Part shown: one piece after another, positions 1-9,115 of the stretch
How positions within the stretch are numbered: position 1 is the first letter of the stretch
How the letters are laid out: the number at the start of each line of letters is the position of its first letter
Source: Isotricha intestinalis
Lineage: Eukaryota; Ciliophora; Litostomatea; Vestibuliferida; Isotrichidae
Assembly: GCA_023807065.1 (NCBI GenBank)
Contig: JAJJLU010000701.1
Span: 1 to 22,528 of the forward strand
DNA length: 22,528 bases
Direction: 5' to 3'
Notes under the pieces: model-generated
Database searches by the model: none
What the model was told of the DNA's origin: nothing
Seen by the model: the letters and a program-made list of their open reading frames with translations, nothing else
Position numbers and translations under genes: made by a program

Positions 1-68
1 CCCAATCCCCAATCCCCAATCCCCAATCCCCAATCCCCAATCCCCAATCCCCAATCCCCAATCCCCAA
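1..68. repeat. Telomere array, (CCCCAAT)n
   Basis: Tandem copies of CCCCAAT begin at base 1 with a partial unit, run as eight full units to base 62, and end in a variant CCCCAA at 63-68. The C-rich strand reads 5' to 3' away from the end, which is the correct orientation for a left chromosome terminus (G-strand ATTGGGG repeat). The short length and abrupt change to non-repetitive AT-rich DNA fit a ciliate macronuclear telomere. The unit is seven bases, not the hexamer of Tetrahymena or Paramecium. Confidence 0.95.
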
Positions 69-1306
69 ATATATGATATTTATTATTCTTAATGAATAAA
101 TAATATATATAAAATTTATTGAAAACATTAATTAACAATAAAATAAAAATATTTTTTTATATTTATCATATAATTAAATGAATAAAGATTATATTTAAAA
201 TATATTTTTTTACTAAATAAAATAGGAATTTAATTAGGAAACAATTATTTTTCAAAATTTTGAATTATCCTCAAAATATTTCAACTTGTTTTTGAAAGAA
301 TAAATATAAATTGCCTGATTTAATTTTATATTGAAATAATCTAAAAACATAATTTTACACTCATCAATTGATTATTAATAAATATTATATTGATAAATTT
401 TATTTAAAGGGAGTGTTCACACAATAAAAAAAGAGTAAATTAAAGAAGTAGAAAAAATAAAACAAAATATCGAATTTCAAATGGGAATTCAAGAATAACT
501 AATAATAGAAAAAATTAACATAAGATGATTAATAAAAACATTTATAGAAATATTAAATTTAAGATAATATCACTATAATTATATTTGTTATAATAAAACA
601 AATTTTTTTCTGATTTCTAATACTTCAAGTCATCTCGAATTCTTCTGATTTAAATATTATATAATTATTTTCATTATTATTCCCTAAATATATGTATATC
701 TTTCTCTTAAATTTAAAAATAATTAACATTTTTTGTGTTTTTATTTTCAAATTATTTAAATATGAAATTCTATTATTGATAAATAAGTGAAAAGATAAAA
801 TTATGAATTATTGAATTTATTCTCCATAAAAATTACTAAATTCATTAAAAGAATTTAAGGTCAAATACAATAGTTTAAACAAAATAATCACATTCTAAAA
901 TTAATTTAATGAAAATTTGAAAAAATTTTCAAAATGATTTATGTAAATTCAGTTATAATAATTTTTCTGATTTATTGAAACAGTTTTAAATTAAAAAAGA
1001 AATAGCTTCTGCATATTTTTTTTGTCAATAATATTTTTAATTTTGTAAAAAAAAAATAAAATTATAAATAATTCAATAATTAATAAAATTTATTCTTTTC
1101 TCCAAAAATAAAAAAAGTAAAATATAATAGAATGTTTGAATTTATAAAAAAACTTAATTAAAAAAAGAAAATTATCCTTTAATTAATAATTTTTAAAACA
1201 TATTTTAATTTAAATTAATAAAAATTAAAATATTCCCAAAATATATTCTTTTTCTCCAAAATTAATATAAATGGAACAAAAGAATAAAATAATAAAACTT
1301 TAATTA
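69..1306. other. Gene-free AT-rich subtelomere
   Basis: About 1.24 kb between the telomere and the first gene. It is made mostly of A and T with dense stops in all frames. I see no credible open frame, tRNA or tandem array. It presumably holds the promoter of the gene starting at 1307 near its right end, but no individual element can be picked out against this base composition. Confidence 0.7.
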
Positions 1307-4300
1307 ATGTCATCAAAAGAAGATTCATCCTTAAAAACAAAATATGAGATTGAACTCGAAAATTCTTATTCTCCAAAAGAAGTAGGAATTTATGTTATTC
1401 AAATTAAGCAAAATATTATCTCAAACGTTTTAAAAGAAATAGAAGAAAACTTAACTTCAAATAATATCATTTCTTTTAATAAAAATTTAGAAAAAATTGA
1501 AAAAATGAGATTATTTAAATTATTTTCAGAAGAAGAAAAAATTTCTTTGATGGAAAAAATTATTCAAATACTTTCAATTTATCATTTAAATCAATTTTAT
1601 ACAACAAAAATTATTCATTTTATTGGAATTCATATTGATTTAATACCACAAGAACAAAAAGTTATTATTCCATGGAAGTTATTTTACAAAATATATCTTA
1701 TGAATAATTTATGCTTTAAAGGTGATTTTTTTTCTGATTTTAAAATATTTAAAGTTTACAAAAATCTTTTTAAATTTATTTCAATTTCAGAAGAAGATTA
1801 TTCGTTTTTGAAAAAAGAAGTTTTACAAGGATTATATCATATAAATTTAGAAAGAAAATATATTTATCTTAATGTAATTAAATTTTTCTTTCCAAAAAAA
1901 TTATTATTAGAAGATGAAGAGACACAAAAAATTTTATTTAATATAATGAAAAATTCAATGCATCCTTTTAAAGGAGTATGTTCAATTTTTAGAATTTTAT
2001 TATCAAAAAATGGAAAAATTAAATTAGAAAATTTAAATGAATTTATTGAGATTTTTTTCAGTAGACTTAATCAAAAAATTAATGGAAGTACTTTTATTAA
2101 TACATATAGATCATTAATTAAAAGGAATAAAAAACATAAAAATACTGATAATGATGCAGAACAAATTTTAGTTTATTTATTATTTAATGATCAATTTAAA
2201 AATTTAAGAAATATTATTGATGAACATTTTAAAATTTTAATTTCTTCTATTCATATGTGTTTAAAAGAAAGATACAATGAAGAAAATGGAAAAATTAAAA
2301 TTATGAATTTTATGGAAAATTTATCTAAAAGTTTAAAGAGTAATTTTACTGTTAAAAATTATGATTCTAATTTAAATAAAATGATATATTCACCAATGAA
2401 AAATAATATTAATGAAGAATTAATAGAAAGATTTTCTCAAGTTTATTCTTATTTATATGTTATTATTAAAAAATTTTTATTGTTTGATATTAAAGGAAGT
2501 GGATTTATTTTATCTAATTTTTTTGAGATTTTATCAATTTCAAATAAAATTAAATTTAATATAAATGAATATTTATCAATTTTAGAATTTTATCAAGAAA
2601 ATACTGAAACTCAACTTTTTAAATTTGTAAAAAAATTAAATAATATGTTTCCACTTTTAATAAATCCAAATTATTATTTTGAAAATCAAAAAATAAAATC
2701 TTATATAAATAATATAATACCATTTTTAATTGATTGTATTTCTAGTGCAGCACCAAAAACTAACAATGAAATATTAAAAATCTTTAGTAAATTTTATCTT
2801 TATACAAATGACAAAAAATATGAAAATTTAAATCCTTTATTAGAAGAAGCATCAATAAAAATAATGCAAAAAATTGTGAAATTATTTGATTTATTTACAC
2901 AAAATTCAAATATTTTATTTACTTTTACAAGTGCAATGTTTAGTTATATTAAAGAAGAGAATAAAAATAAAATTTCAGATATTTTTACTAATCATTTAAT
3001 GGTTAATGAAATTCCTTCTTCAAGAATTAAAAATTATTTTGAATTTGATTTGTTTAATGATGAAGATAATAAAAGATTATTTAACTTTGTCTATGATTCT
3101 CTTATTTATATGGATACTTCAAACAATTTGGAAATAAATGAACATTTTTTAATTCAAAATAATAATTCTCAAAAATTAAAAATGATTGAAGTTCAAGTTA
3201 TTAATAAAGAAAAATTAAAAGTTTATGAAGAAATTCTTTCAAATATTGATTTTAATAATTTAAAAATTTATGAAAACGAGAAAATGAAAAATCGAGTTTG
3301 TAATATAATAAATGGACTTTTAAATAAAAAAGAAAAAATTTATTATGAAATTCCAAAAATTGTTTTAAACAAATTATTTTCTTCTTTAATTGAACCTGAA
3401 AAAGATGAAAAAACAAAATGTAAAAATTACAACAATGAAAAAAAATTAGATATTTTATTAGAATTAATTACAAATATAATTGAACCATATGAAAAATATT
3501 CAATGAATATTATTCAAAATTATAAAGAAGATATAAAATATAATGATAGAATTTTTGATATTTATATTATTCTATTATCAAGTGTATTGACAAATTATAA
3601 AAATATATTTATTAATTTTAATGATGAATCATTTGATGATTATCCTATTTTAAAAAATCAATTAAAACAAATTAATTTATATTTCAATAAACAATATATG
3701 AATATGAAAACAATTTTAAATTTATTAATTACAATTTTTCAAGAAAATAAACAATCTTTATTTACAAATTCAAAATCAGAAGAATTATTTTATGATATTT
3801 TTTCATCTCATTTAAAAACATTTAACTCTTTTAGAAAAGAAAATCCTAAATCTCTTGTGAAAATACAAGAAGTTATCAACTCATTAAAACCATTTTATCA
3901 TTTAACTTCATATAAATCACTTTATACTAAATTAAAAAAAAATGATGATAATAAACAAATAAATTTATTAATTAATTCAAAATTAAAAAATTTTGATTTA
4001 TATTACAATGATATTTATGCTATTTTTTATACACTTAATAATAAATATTTATTATCTTCAAGAGGTGATTTTAATGAATTAAATATATATGATAATTATC
4101 CAAAAGAAAAAATTTTTAAATTATATGATGATGTAATCAATTATTACATAAAAAAAATATCTGATTTAAAAACAGGGGAATCATCAGAAATTAATCAAAT
4201 TATGATGGAAATAATTTCAGAAAATTCTTTTTTTATATATAATTCATTTATTCAATTATCATCTGATATTTTCATTAAAATGACTATTGATTTGTTTCAA

Positions 4301-6457
4301 ATAAAAAAAATTCTTAAAGAAAAAGGATATTATAAAATAAATCAATTAGATTTTGATTTGATAAAAAATGTCCAACAGAAAATACAATGTGTAATATTAG
4401 GACATAATAAATTAATAAAAAATAAATTATCAAAATATCCTTCTTTAGAATCGATGACTTTTGAAACAAAAATTAATGTAAAAGATGAAAATATTATAAA
4501 TGGATTAAAAAATTATTTATTTCAGACTTTAATCACTCTTGATAAGGAAAAAGAAATAGATTCAATAATATTCTTTTTGGTAGTTTTTATTCCTTTATTT
4601 TATAAAATATTTGAATCAAATGATACCAAAATGATAGAAAAAATAATTTTACAAAATATTAATGATAAAAATATATCGATTGAACAAAAGCAATGCTTAC
4701 TTTTAATTTTATTCCAAATATTAAAGTTTAAATATAATTCAGATAAAAAATTTACATTTACAAATTTATCAAAAGAAGAATATGGAAAAGAATATAAAAA
4801 TATAATCAAAGCCCATAAAACAAATTTGAATTTAAATTCAATTTATTATGAAAATATACCAAAATCATCATTTAATATTGGAAAAGAGGAAAAAATAAAT
4901 ATAATAGATTTAATTAATTCATTTAATAATATAAATGATTGGATTTCTGATAAAAAATTAATGGAAGGGTCAAAACCACAAAATATTATGAAATTTTTTA
5001 AAAAAGAGAGTATGAATGAAAAAAATATAAAAGATATTTTTTCTATGTTACTTATGTTTTTGAGAACTGATAATAAAGGTGTTAGAAAAAATGTTTCAGG
5101 AGCATTAAATGTTTTACATGTAAAATTAATTACTTTATTATTATTAAATGGATATATCGACGAAAAGGAAATTTCAATTGAAAAATTTAAAGAAAATAAT
5201 GATTTAAATAACGATATTCAGATTTTGACTTTTATAGAATTTATTTGTGGAAAATTTAATTATCAATTAAAAAGTAATTTATTTATTGATAATAAAGAAA
5301 TTTGGAATGTGTTAGATTTATATAGTAATGGAAAAAATATGAAAATTGATTCTTTCATTGAAGGATTATATGACTTTCTTATTCAAAAAATGAATATTAA
5401 TCAAGCAGAAATACTTTTAAAGAATTATGATTTGAATAAATGTCATTTATCTTTTATTCTAAAAATATATACAACTCTTTCAAATAAATTTGATAATAAT
5501 CTAAAATATTTTGATAATCAAATTTTACCAAAAGAAAACGTTCATTCAATAATTAATTTAATTTTAGATTCAAATGAAAATATTATTAAATATAAAAGTA
5601 ATATTAATTCTCTTCTTTCATTATATTTGAAATTAGATGGTTCATTTGGTTTTAATGAGAATACATTTGAAAATAATTATTCATTTAATAATGAAACAAT
5701 AACTAAAGTATTAAAAGAAATTAATGATAAAGGAATGAAAAAAGAAGATAATTCTCTTAAACTTTTCTTTTTCGATATTTTTGATAATTTTTATAAACAA
5801 ATTATAGGTAATAAAGAAGTTTTTGCTAATTATTTAACTTGTATATCACATACTTTTAAAGAGTGCAAAGTAAATTCAGAAATTCTAAAAAATTATGAAA
5901 GTTGTTTTAAAAGAACTACAAATAATATTAATATTTCAAATTGCATTAATTTACTTCTTGATGATATTAAAGCTGATACTACAATTAATGAAAAATTAAT
6001 TTATCTTCAAGCAATTAGATTAATTTTCTCATATAATATTCATTATTTAAATGAAAACAATGATAAAGAAAAAATTTTAAATGGTTTAATTTCTATAATA
6101 AAATTAATTAAAAATGAAGAATTAAAAGAACAATTTAGTGAAATATTTGTGTATTATTTTAATATATTATCTGATGAGGAAAACAATAAATTCATTCAAG
6201 ATAATAAAGATAAAGATAATGAATTTTTATATGTTTTATTAAGTCAGTTACTTAGATTTAGGATTGATTTACCAAAATATATTCAAGAATATATTGCAAG
6301 TTTAAAGAATAAAAGAGATAACAAAGTTGTTAAAAATTTCATAACAAATGCAATGGATAGATATCATAATGGATATTTATATATGAAAACTAAATTAAGT
6401 CCTGAATGTAAAGAAGTTTTAGAAGATACTTCAAGGAATAAAAATTATTTTTCTTAA
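1307..6457 (+). CDS. PSME4: PA200/Blm10-like proteasome activator
   Basis: A 1716-residue, intronless, almost wholly alpha-helical protein rich in Leu, Ile, Asn and Lys, as expected for a HEAT-repeat solenoid. The best family clue is the C-terminus (about 1640-1716). There is an F-x-x-D-L-P-K-Y pattern at about 1651-1658, then a V-K-x-F-I...R-Y-H segment and a K-L-S-P-E stretch before the end, matching the order of conserved positions in the C-terminal domain of PA200/Blm10. An I-P-W-K-L-F-Y motif around W123 recalls the conserved N-terminal W-x-P-L-Y region. Known relatives are about 1800-2100 residues and cap the 20S proteasome, inserting a C-terminal Hb-Y-X tail to open the gate; they promote ATP-independent degradation, including of acetylated histones. 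Here the last three residues are Y-F-S rather than Y-Y-A. The start is the first ATG of the frame. Assignment is from remembered family patterns; another HEAT-repeat protein is the alternative. Confidence 0.68.
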   Translation: MSSKEDSSLKTKYEIELENSYSPKEVGIYVIQIKQNIISNVLKEIEENLTSNNIISFNKNLEKIEKMRLFKLFSEEEKISLMEKIIQILSIYHLNQFYTTKIIHFIGIHIDLIPQEQKVIIPWKLFYKIYLMNNLCFKGDFFSDFKIFKVYKNLFKFISISEEDYSFLKKEVLQGLYHINLERKYIYLNVIKFFFPKKLLLEDEETQKILFNIMKNSMHPFKGVCSIFRILLSKNGKIKLENLNEFIEIFFSRLNQKINGSTFINTYRSLIKRNKKHKNTDNDAEQILVYLLFNDQFKNLRNIIDEHFKILISSIHMCLKERYNEENGKIKIMNFMENLSKSLKSNFTVKNYDSNLNKMIYSPMKNNINEELIERFSQVYSYLYVIIKKFLLFDIKGSGFILSNFFEILSISNKIKFNINEYLSILEFYQENTETQLFKFVKKLNNMFPLLINPNYYFENQKIKSYINNIIPFLIDCISSAAPKTNNEILKIFSKFYLYTNDKKYENLNPLLEEASIKIMQKIVKLFDLFTQNSNILFTFTSAMFSYIKEENKNKISDIFTNHLMVNEIPSSRIKNYFEFDLFNDEDNKRLFNFVYDSLIYMDTSNNLEINEHFLIQNNNSQKLKMIEVQVINKEKLKVYEEILSNIDFNNLKIYENEKMKNRVCNIINGLLNKKEKIYYEIPKIVLNKLFSSLIEPEKDEKTKCKNYNNEKKLDILLELITNIIEPYEKYSMNIIQNYKEDIKYNDRIFDIYIILLSSVLTNYKNIFINFNDESFDDYPILKNQLKQINLYFNKQYMNMKTILNLLITIFQENKQSLFTNSKSEELFYDIFSSHLKTFNSFRKENPKSLVKIQEVINSLKPFYHLTSYKSLYTKLKKNDDNKQINLLINSKLKNFDLYYNDIYAIFYTLNNKYLLSSRGDFNELNIYDNYPKEKIFKLYDDVINYYIKKISDLKTGESSEINQIMMEIISENSFFIYNSFIQLSSDIFIKMTIDLFQIKKILKEKGYYKINQLDFDLIKNVQQKIQCVILGHNKLIKNKLSKYPSLESMTFETKINVKDENIINGLKNYLFQTLITLDKEKEIDSIIFFLVVFIPLFYKIFESNDTKMIEKIILQNINDKNISIEQKQCLLLILFQILKFKYNSDKKFTFTNLSKEEYGKEYKNIIKAHKTNLNLNSIYYENIPKSSFNIGKEEKINIIDLINSFNNINDWISDKKLMEGSKPQNIMKFFKKESMNEKNIKDIFSMLLMFLRTDNKGVRKNVSGALNVLHVKLITLLLLNGYIDEKEISIEKFKENNDLNNDIQILTFIEFICGKFNYQLKSNLFIDNKEIWNVLDLYSNGKNMKIDSFIEGLYDFLIQKMNINQAEILLKNYDLNKCHLSFILKIYTTLSNKFDNNLKYFDNQILPKENVHSIINLILDSNENIIKYKSNINSLLSLYLKLDGSFGFNENTFENNYSFNNETITKVLKEINDKGMKKEDNSLKLFFFDIFDNFYKQIIGNKEVFANYLTCISHTFKECKVNSEILKNYESCFKRTTNNINISNCINLLLDDIKADTTINEKLIYLQAIRLIFSYNIHYLNENNDKEKILNGLISIIKLIKNEELKEQFSEIFVYYFNILSDEENNKFIQDNKDKDNEFLYVLLSQLLRFRIDLPKYIQEYIASLKNKRDNKVVKNFITNAMDRYHNGYLYMKTKLSPECKEVLEDTSRNKNYFS

Positions 6458-6592
6458 AATATTGGCATATTATTTTATTTTAATTAAAAAATGTTTAATA
6501 TTTTTTAAAACATTGTTTTTTTTGATTAAACCTTATAAATAAAAATAGATTAAAAGCTTAATAATAAAAATACTAAAAATTAAAAATAACCA
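6458..6592. other. Convergent 3' spacer
   Basis: Only 135 bp separates the stop codons of the PA200-like gene and the Piwi gene, which point at each other. The spacer is AT-rich with T runs and must contain both 3' untranslated regions and polyadenylation sites. No specific signal is identifiable. Confidence 0.5.
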
Positions 6593-9019
6593 TTAAATAT
6601 AATAAGGTTTACTAGAAAGATTATCATTAGCCATAGGATCAGAATTTAAATATTTATTATAAAAATTAAAATAAGTTTCGGTGAATTTTAAAATAGAAGG
6701 TAATCTAACAGGTCCAGACCAATTCCAATAATAGTATGTAAATTTATATGTTATTTTTTCTACTTCTTCAATTGGAAAACCAGTATTATCAAACAAACAA
6801 GTAAATTCAACTGGACTTGCAGTACCTTGATTAACTTTTTGAGGTTGAATAAAAAATTCATATCTATCTAAAGAAGTAATTCCAGAATCAACAACTAAAC
6901 CAGAAGTAGGATTACTTAAATTATTATCATTATAAATTTCAAAAAATTTAGATATTGTTTTTTTATTTACACATATAAAGAAAAATTTAGGGGAATAATT
7001 TTTTTGAAAACAACCATAATCTTCATTTCCACTTAATATATCTTTTATTATCGGAACTTCAGTGTTTAATATTGTAACTTTCTCTCCTTCATTTCCTCCT
7101 TCTCTATATATAAATATATAATCTGGATATCTTGGTGCCTTTTGTTTAATAAAATTATCTAAAGCTTTTCTAAATAAATATGTTAATGCATCTCTTTTAT
7201 CATCAGATTTTTTTTGATTAGTTAAAATTTTAGATAAACTTTTATTATATGTTGATGTTAAACAATATATAAATTCATTCTTATTTATTTTTTTACAATT
7301 TATTCCAATTGCCATTCCAATTTTATCATTAGAAATTAAATCTTTTATTTCAAATAATTCTCCTCCTGTTTTAACTACCATTTGTGCTAAAACATTTGAA
7401 TAAACTGATAAATTTTTTTTTTCAAAATTTTCAGTGGATAAAACTTGAGATGGAACTCCTAAAGTTTGAATACAATATTGCTTAATATTTTTATAATAAT
7501 GTTTTGAATGTTTCCCAAGGATAAAAAATAATAATTTATATTTATTTTTTAAATGCAATTTTTCCATTTCTTGAACAAACTGAGTTCCATTTCTAACATT
7601 AAAAATTTCAATTTTTGGTTCTTCAATAATTACTTGAATATTTTTAGAAGCAGTTTTTAAAGAATTAATAACTCTTCTCGCAGAATTATGTTCTTCTCTT
7701 GTAGTTAAAATAATCCATTCATCTTTTTTAAAAGTTTGAGCTCTAATAAAAGCTTTATGAGAAAAATTAGTTTTTTCTTTTTTTAATTGTTCATTCAAAT
7801 TAAAAAAGTGTAAAGTTGGAGGTTCTAAAATTCTTCCTTCTATTTTTTCAAAATTATCAAATTCTAATCCCCAAGAATCAGTTATTTCTTTTGGAGTTTG
7901 AGGAATATTTTTTTCATTTTTTTTTGGTTTTTTCCCTTTATCATTTGTTAATAATTTTAAAATTTCAGTATATTTATCGAAATTTTCTTTTGGGTTTTTC
8001 TTAGTTAATTTTATCATATTTTGCTTTAAATATCTTCCTCCTTTTTCAATTATATCATCATCCATTCCAGTTAAATAAACTAATTCTGGAATAATATAAT
8101 TCACTTCTTCTGAATATTTTCTTTTTACTATAAATAAACATTGGTTTTTATCTTTTATATTTATTCCATATTGCATTTGATAATAATTTACTAAAGTAAT
8201 TGTTTTTGTATTTTTATCTTTGTCTCTTAAATTAATTGTTGTATCAATTGGTCTTTTATCAAATGTTACATCATCAATTAATATTGCTCTATAATTTCCA
8301 TACATTGTTAAAACTGTTTTTCCTATAAAATAATCTTTAATTAAATTTTGATAATTTTGATGTGAATATTTATTTGAAATTTCTTTTATTTTATCGTAAG
8401 CATTTTGTCCACTTATATATTTATTTTTATTTGATATTCTTAAATATAAACCTTGAGATGTTATTATTGTTCCTGTAGCAAAACCAAATAATATTTTTTC
8501 TTTTGAATTATCACTTAAATATTTTTGATTATGAATATTATAAAAATCACCTTTTTGAAATTTTATTATTCCTTCATTTGCCAAAATAATTTGTTTGATC
8601 AAAGTTTCCATAAACATTTTAGTTACTAAATTATTTTGTCCTTCATTTCTAATTTTATCTAATTCAATCAGATTTTTTGTTTTTTCAATAGTAATTTTAA
8701 ATTTATTTTCTTCAACTTGAATTTCTAAAATAATTTTATCTTTTTTTGCATCGTTTGTAAAAAGTGAAAAACCAGATTGAAAATATTTAGAAAAATTCTC
8801 TTTCAAATCTATAGAACATAATTTTATAATTTTTCTAAGTAAGGAAAAATTATCTTCTGCAATCTCTGGTTCAGATTTTATTGAAAATTGCATTGCATGC
8901 TTTTTATTTGGGTTAAAATGTAATTTTAAATAGTTGGTTCTAACTTTTACTAACTTTTCCTTTCTCAAATCTTGATTAAGTCTTGGTGCCACAGGAAATT
9001 TAATTACTTCCTCATTCAT
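6593..9019 (-). CDS. PIWI: Piwi-clade Argonaute, slicer-dead
   Basis: An 808-residue intronless Piwi protein. Domains in order: N-terminal region (1-200), PAZ (about 205-320, ending in IPELVYLTGM), MID (about 430-555) and PIWI (about 555-808, ending in PYYI). Piwi landmarks include VPSQV at 522-526, GGEL at 552-555 and YYWNWSGPVRLP at 763-774. The guide 5'-phosphate pocket is intact: Y509, K513, Q525 and K550 have exactly the Y/K/Q/K spacing of Argonautes (4, 16 and 41 residues from Y). The catalytic DEDH tetrad is not. The first Asp of G-I-D is N574, the Glu-finger position is about D607, the Asp of Y-R-D-G is E640, and the C-terminal His position is E781, with no His anywhere in the last 130 residues. 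So it should bind guide RNA but not slice. In ciliates, Piwi proteins carry small RNAs that direct DNA elimination, heterochromatin or silencing; which applies here is unknown. Its start faces the coiled-coil gene across 96 bp. Confidence 0.95.
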   Translation of the reverse strand: MNEEVIKFPVAPRLNQDLRKEKLVKVRTNYLKLHFNPNKKHAMQFSIKSEPEIAEDNFSLLRKIIKLCSIDLKENFSKYFQSGFSLFTNDAKKDKIILEIQVEENKFKITIEKTKNLIELDKIRNEGQNNLVTKMFMETLIKQIILANEGIIKFQKGDFYNIHNQKYLSDNSKEKILFGFATGTIITSQGLYLRISNKNKYISGQNAYDKIKEISNKYSHQNYQNLIKDYFIGKTVLTMYGNYRAILIDDVTFDKRPIDTTINLRDKDKNTKTITLVNYYQMQYGINIKDKNQCLFIVKRKYSEEVNYIIPELVYLTGMDDDIIEKGGRYLKQNMIKLTKKNPKENFDKYTEILKLLTNDKGKKPKKNEKNIPQTPKEITDSWGLEFDNFEKIEGRILEPPTLHFFNLNEQLKKEKTNFSHKAFIRAQTFKKDEWIILTTREEHNSARRVINSLKTASKNIQVIIEEPKIEIFNVRNGTQFVQEMEKLHLKNKYKLLFFILGKHSKHYYKNIKQYCIQTLGVPSQVLSTENFEKKNLSVYSNVLAQMVVKTGGELFEIKDLISNDKIGMAIGINCKKINKNEFIYCLTSTYNKSLSKILTNQKKSDDKRDALTYLFRKALDNFIKQKAPRYPDYIFIYREGGNEGEKVTILNTEVPIIKDILSGNEDYGCFQKNYSPKFFFICVNKKTISKFFEIYNDNNLSNPTSGLVVDSGITSLDRYEFFIQPQKVNQGTASPVEFTCLFDNTGFPIEEVEKITYKFTYYYWNWSGPVRLPSILKFTETYFNFYNKYLNSDPMANDNLSSKPYYI

Positions 9020-9115
9020 TTAGAACTTAAAATATATATGAATTTAATAATTTTTATATCAAGAAAAAAAAATCATTAATGGGTTTAATTATTAATTAAA
9101 AAATAAAATTATTTG
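9020..9115. promoter_or_regulatory. Divergent promoter, Piwi / coiled-coil gene
   Basis: The 96 bp between the Piwi start codon (minus strand) and the ATG at 9116 (plus strand) must hold both 5' untranslated regions and core promoters. It is almost pure A/T with poly-A runs, a likely nucleosome-free region. Shared regulation of the two genes is inferred from spacing only; no factor-binding motif was recognised. Confidence 0.6.

Noticed and set aside
422..650. A plus-strand frame in the subtelomere that reads like protein between stops (KEVEKIKQNIEFQMGIQE, LIKTFIEILNL).
   Set aside because: It holds about five stops in 75 codons, which is not clearly fewer than expected by chance at this base composition. 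Reading TAA as Gln would contradict every other gene. No similarity to the neighbouring genes is evident.
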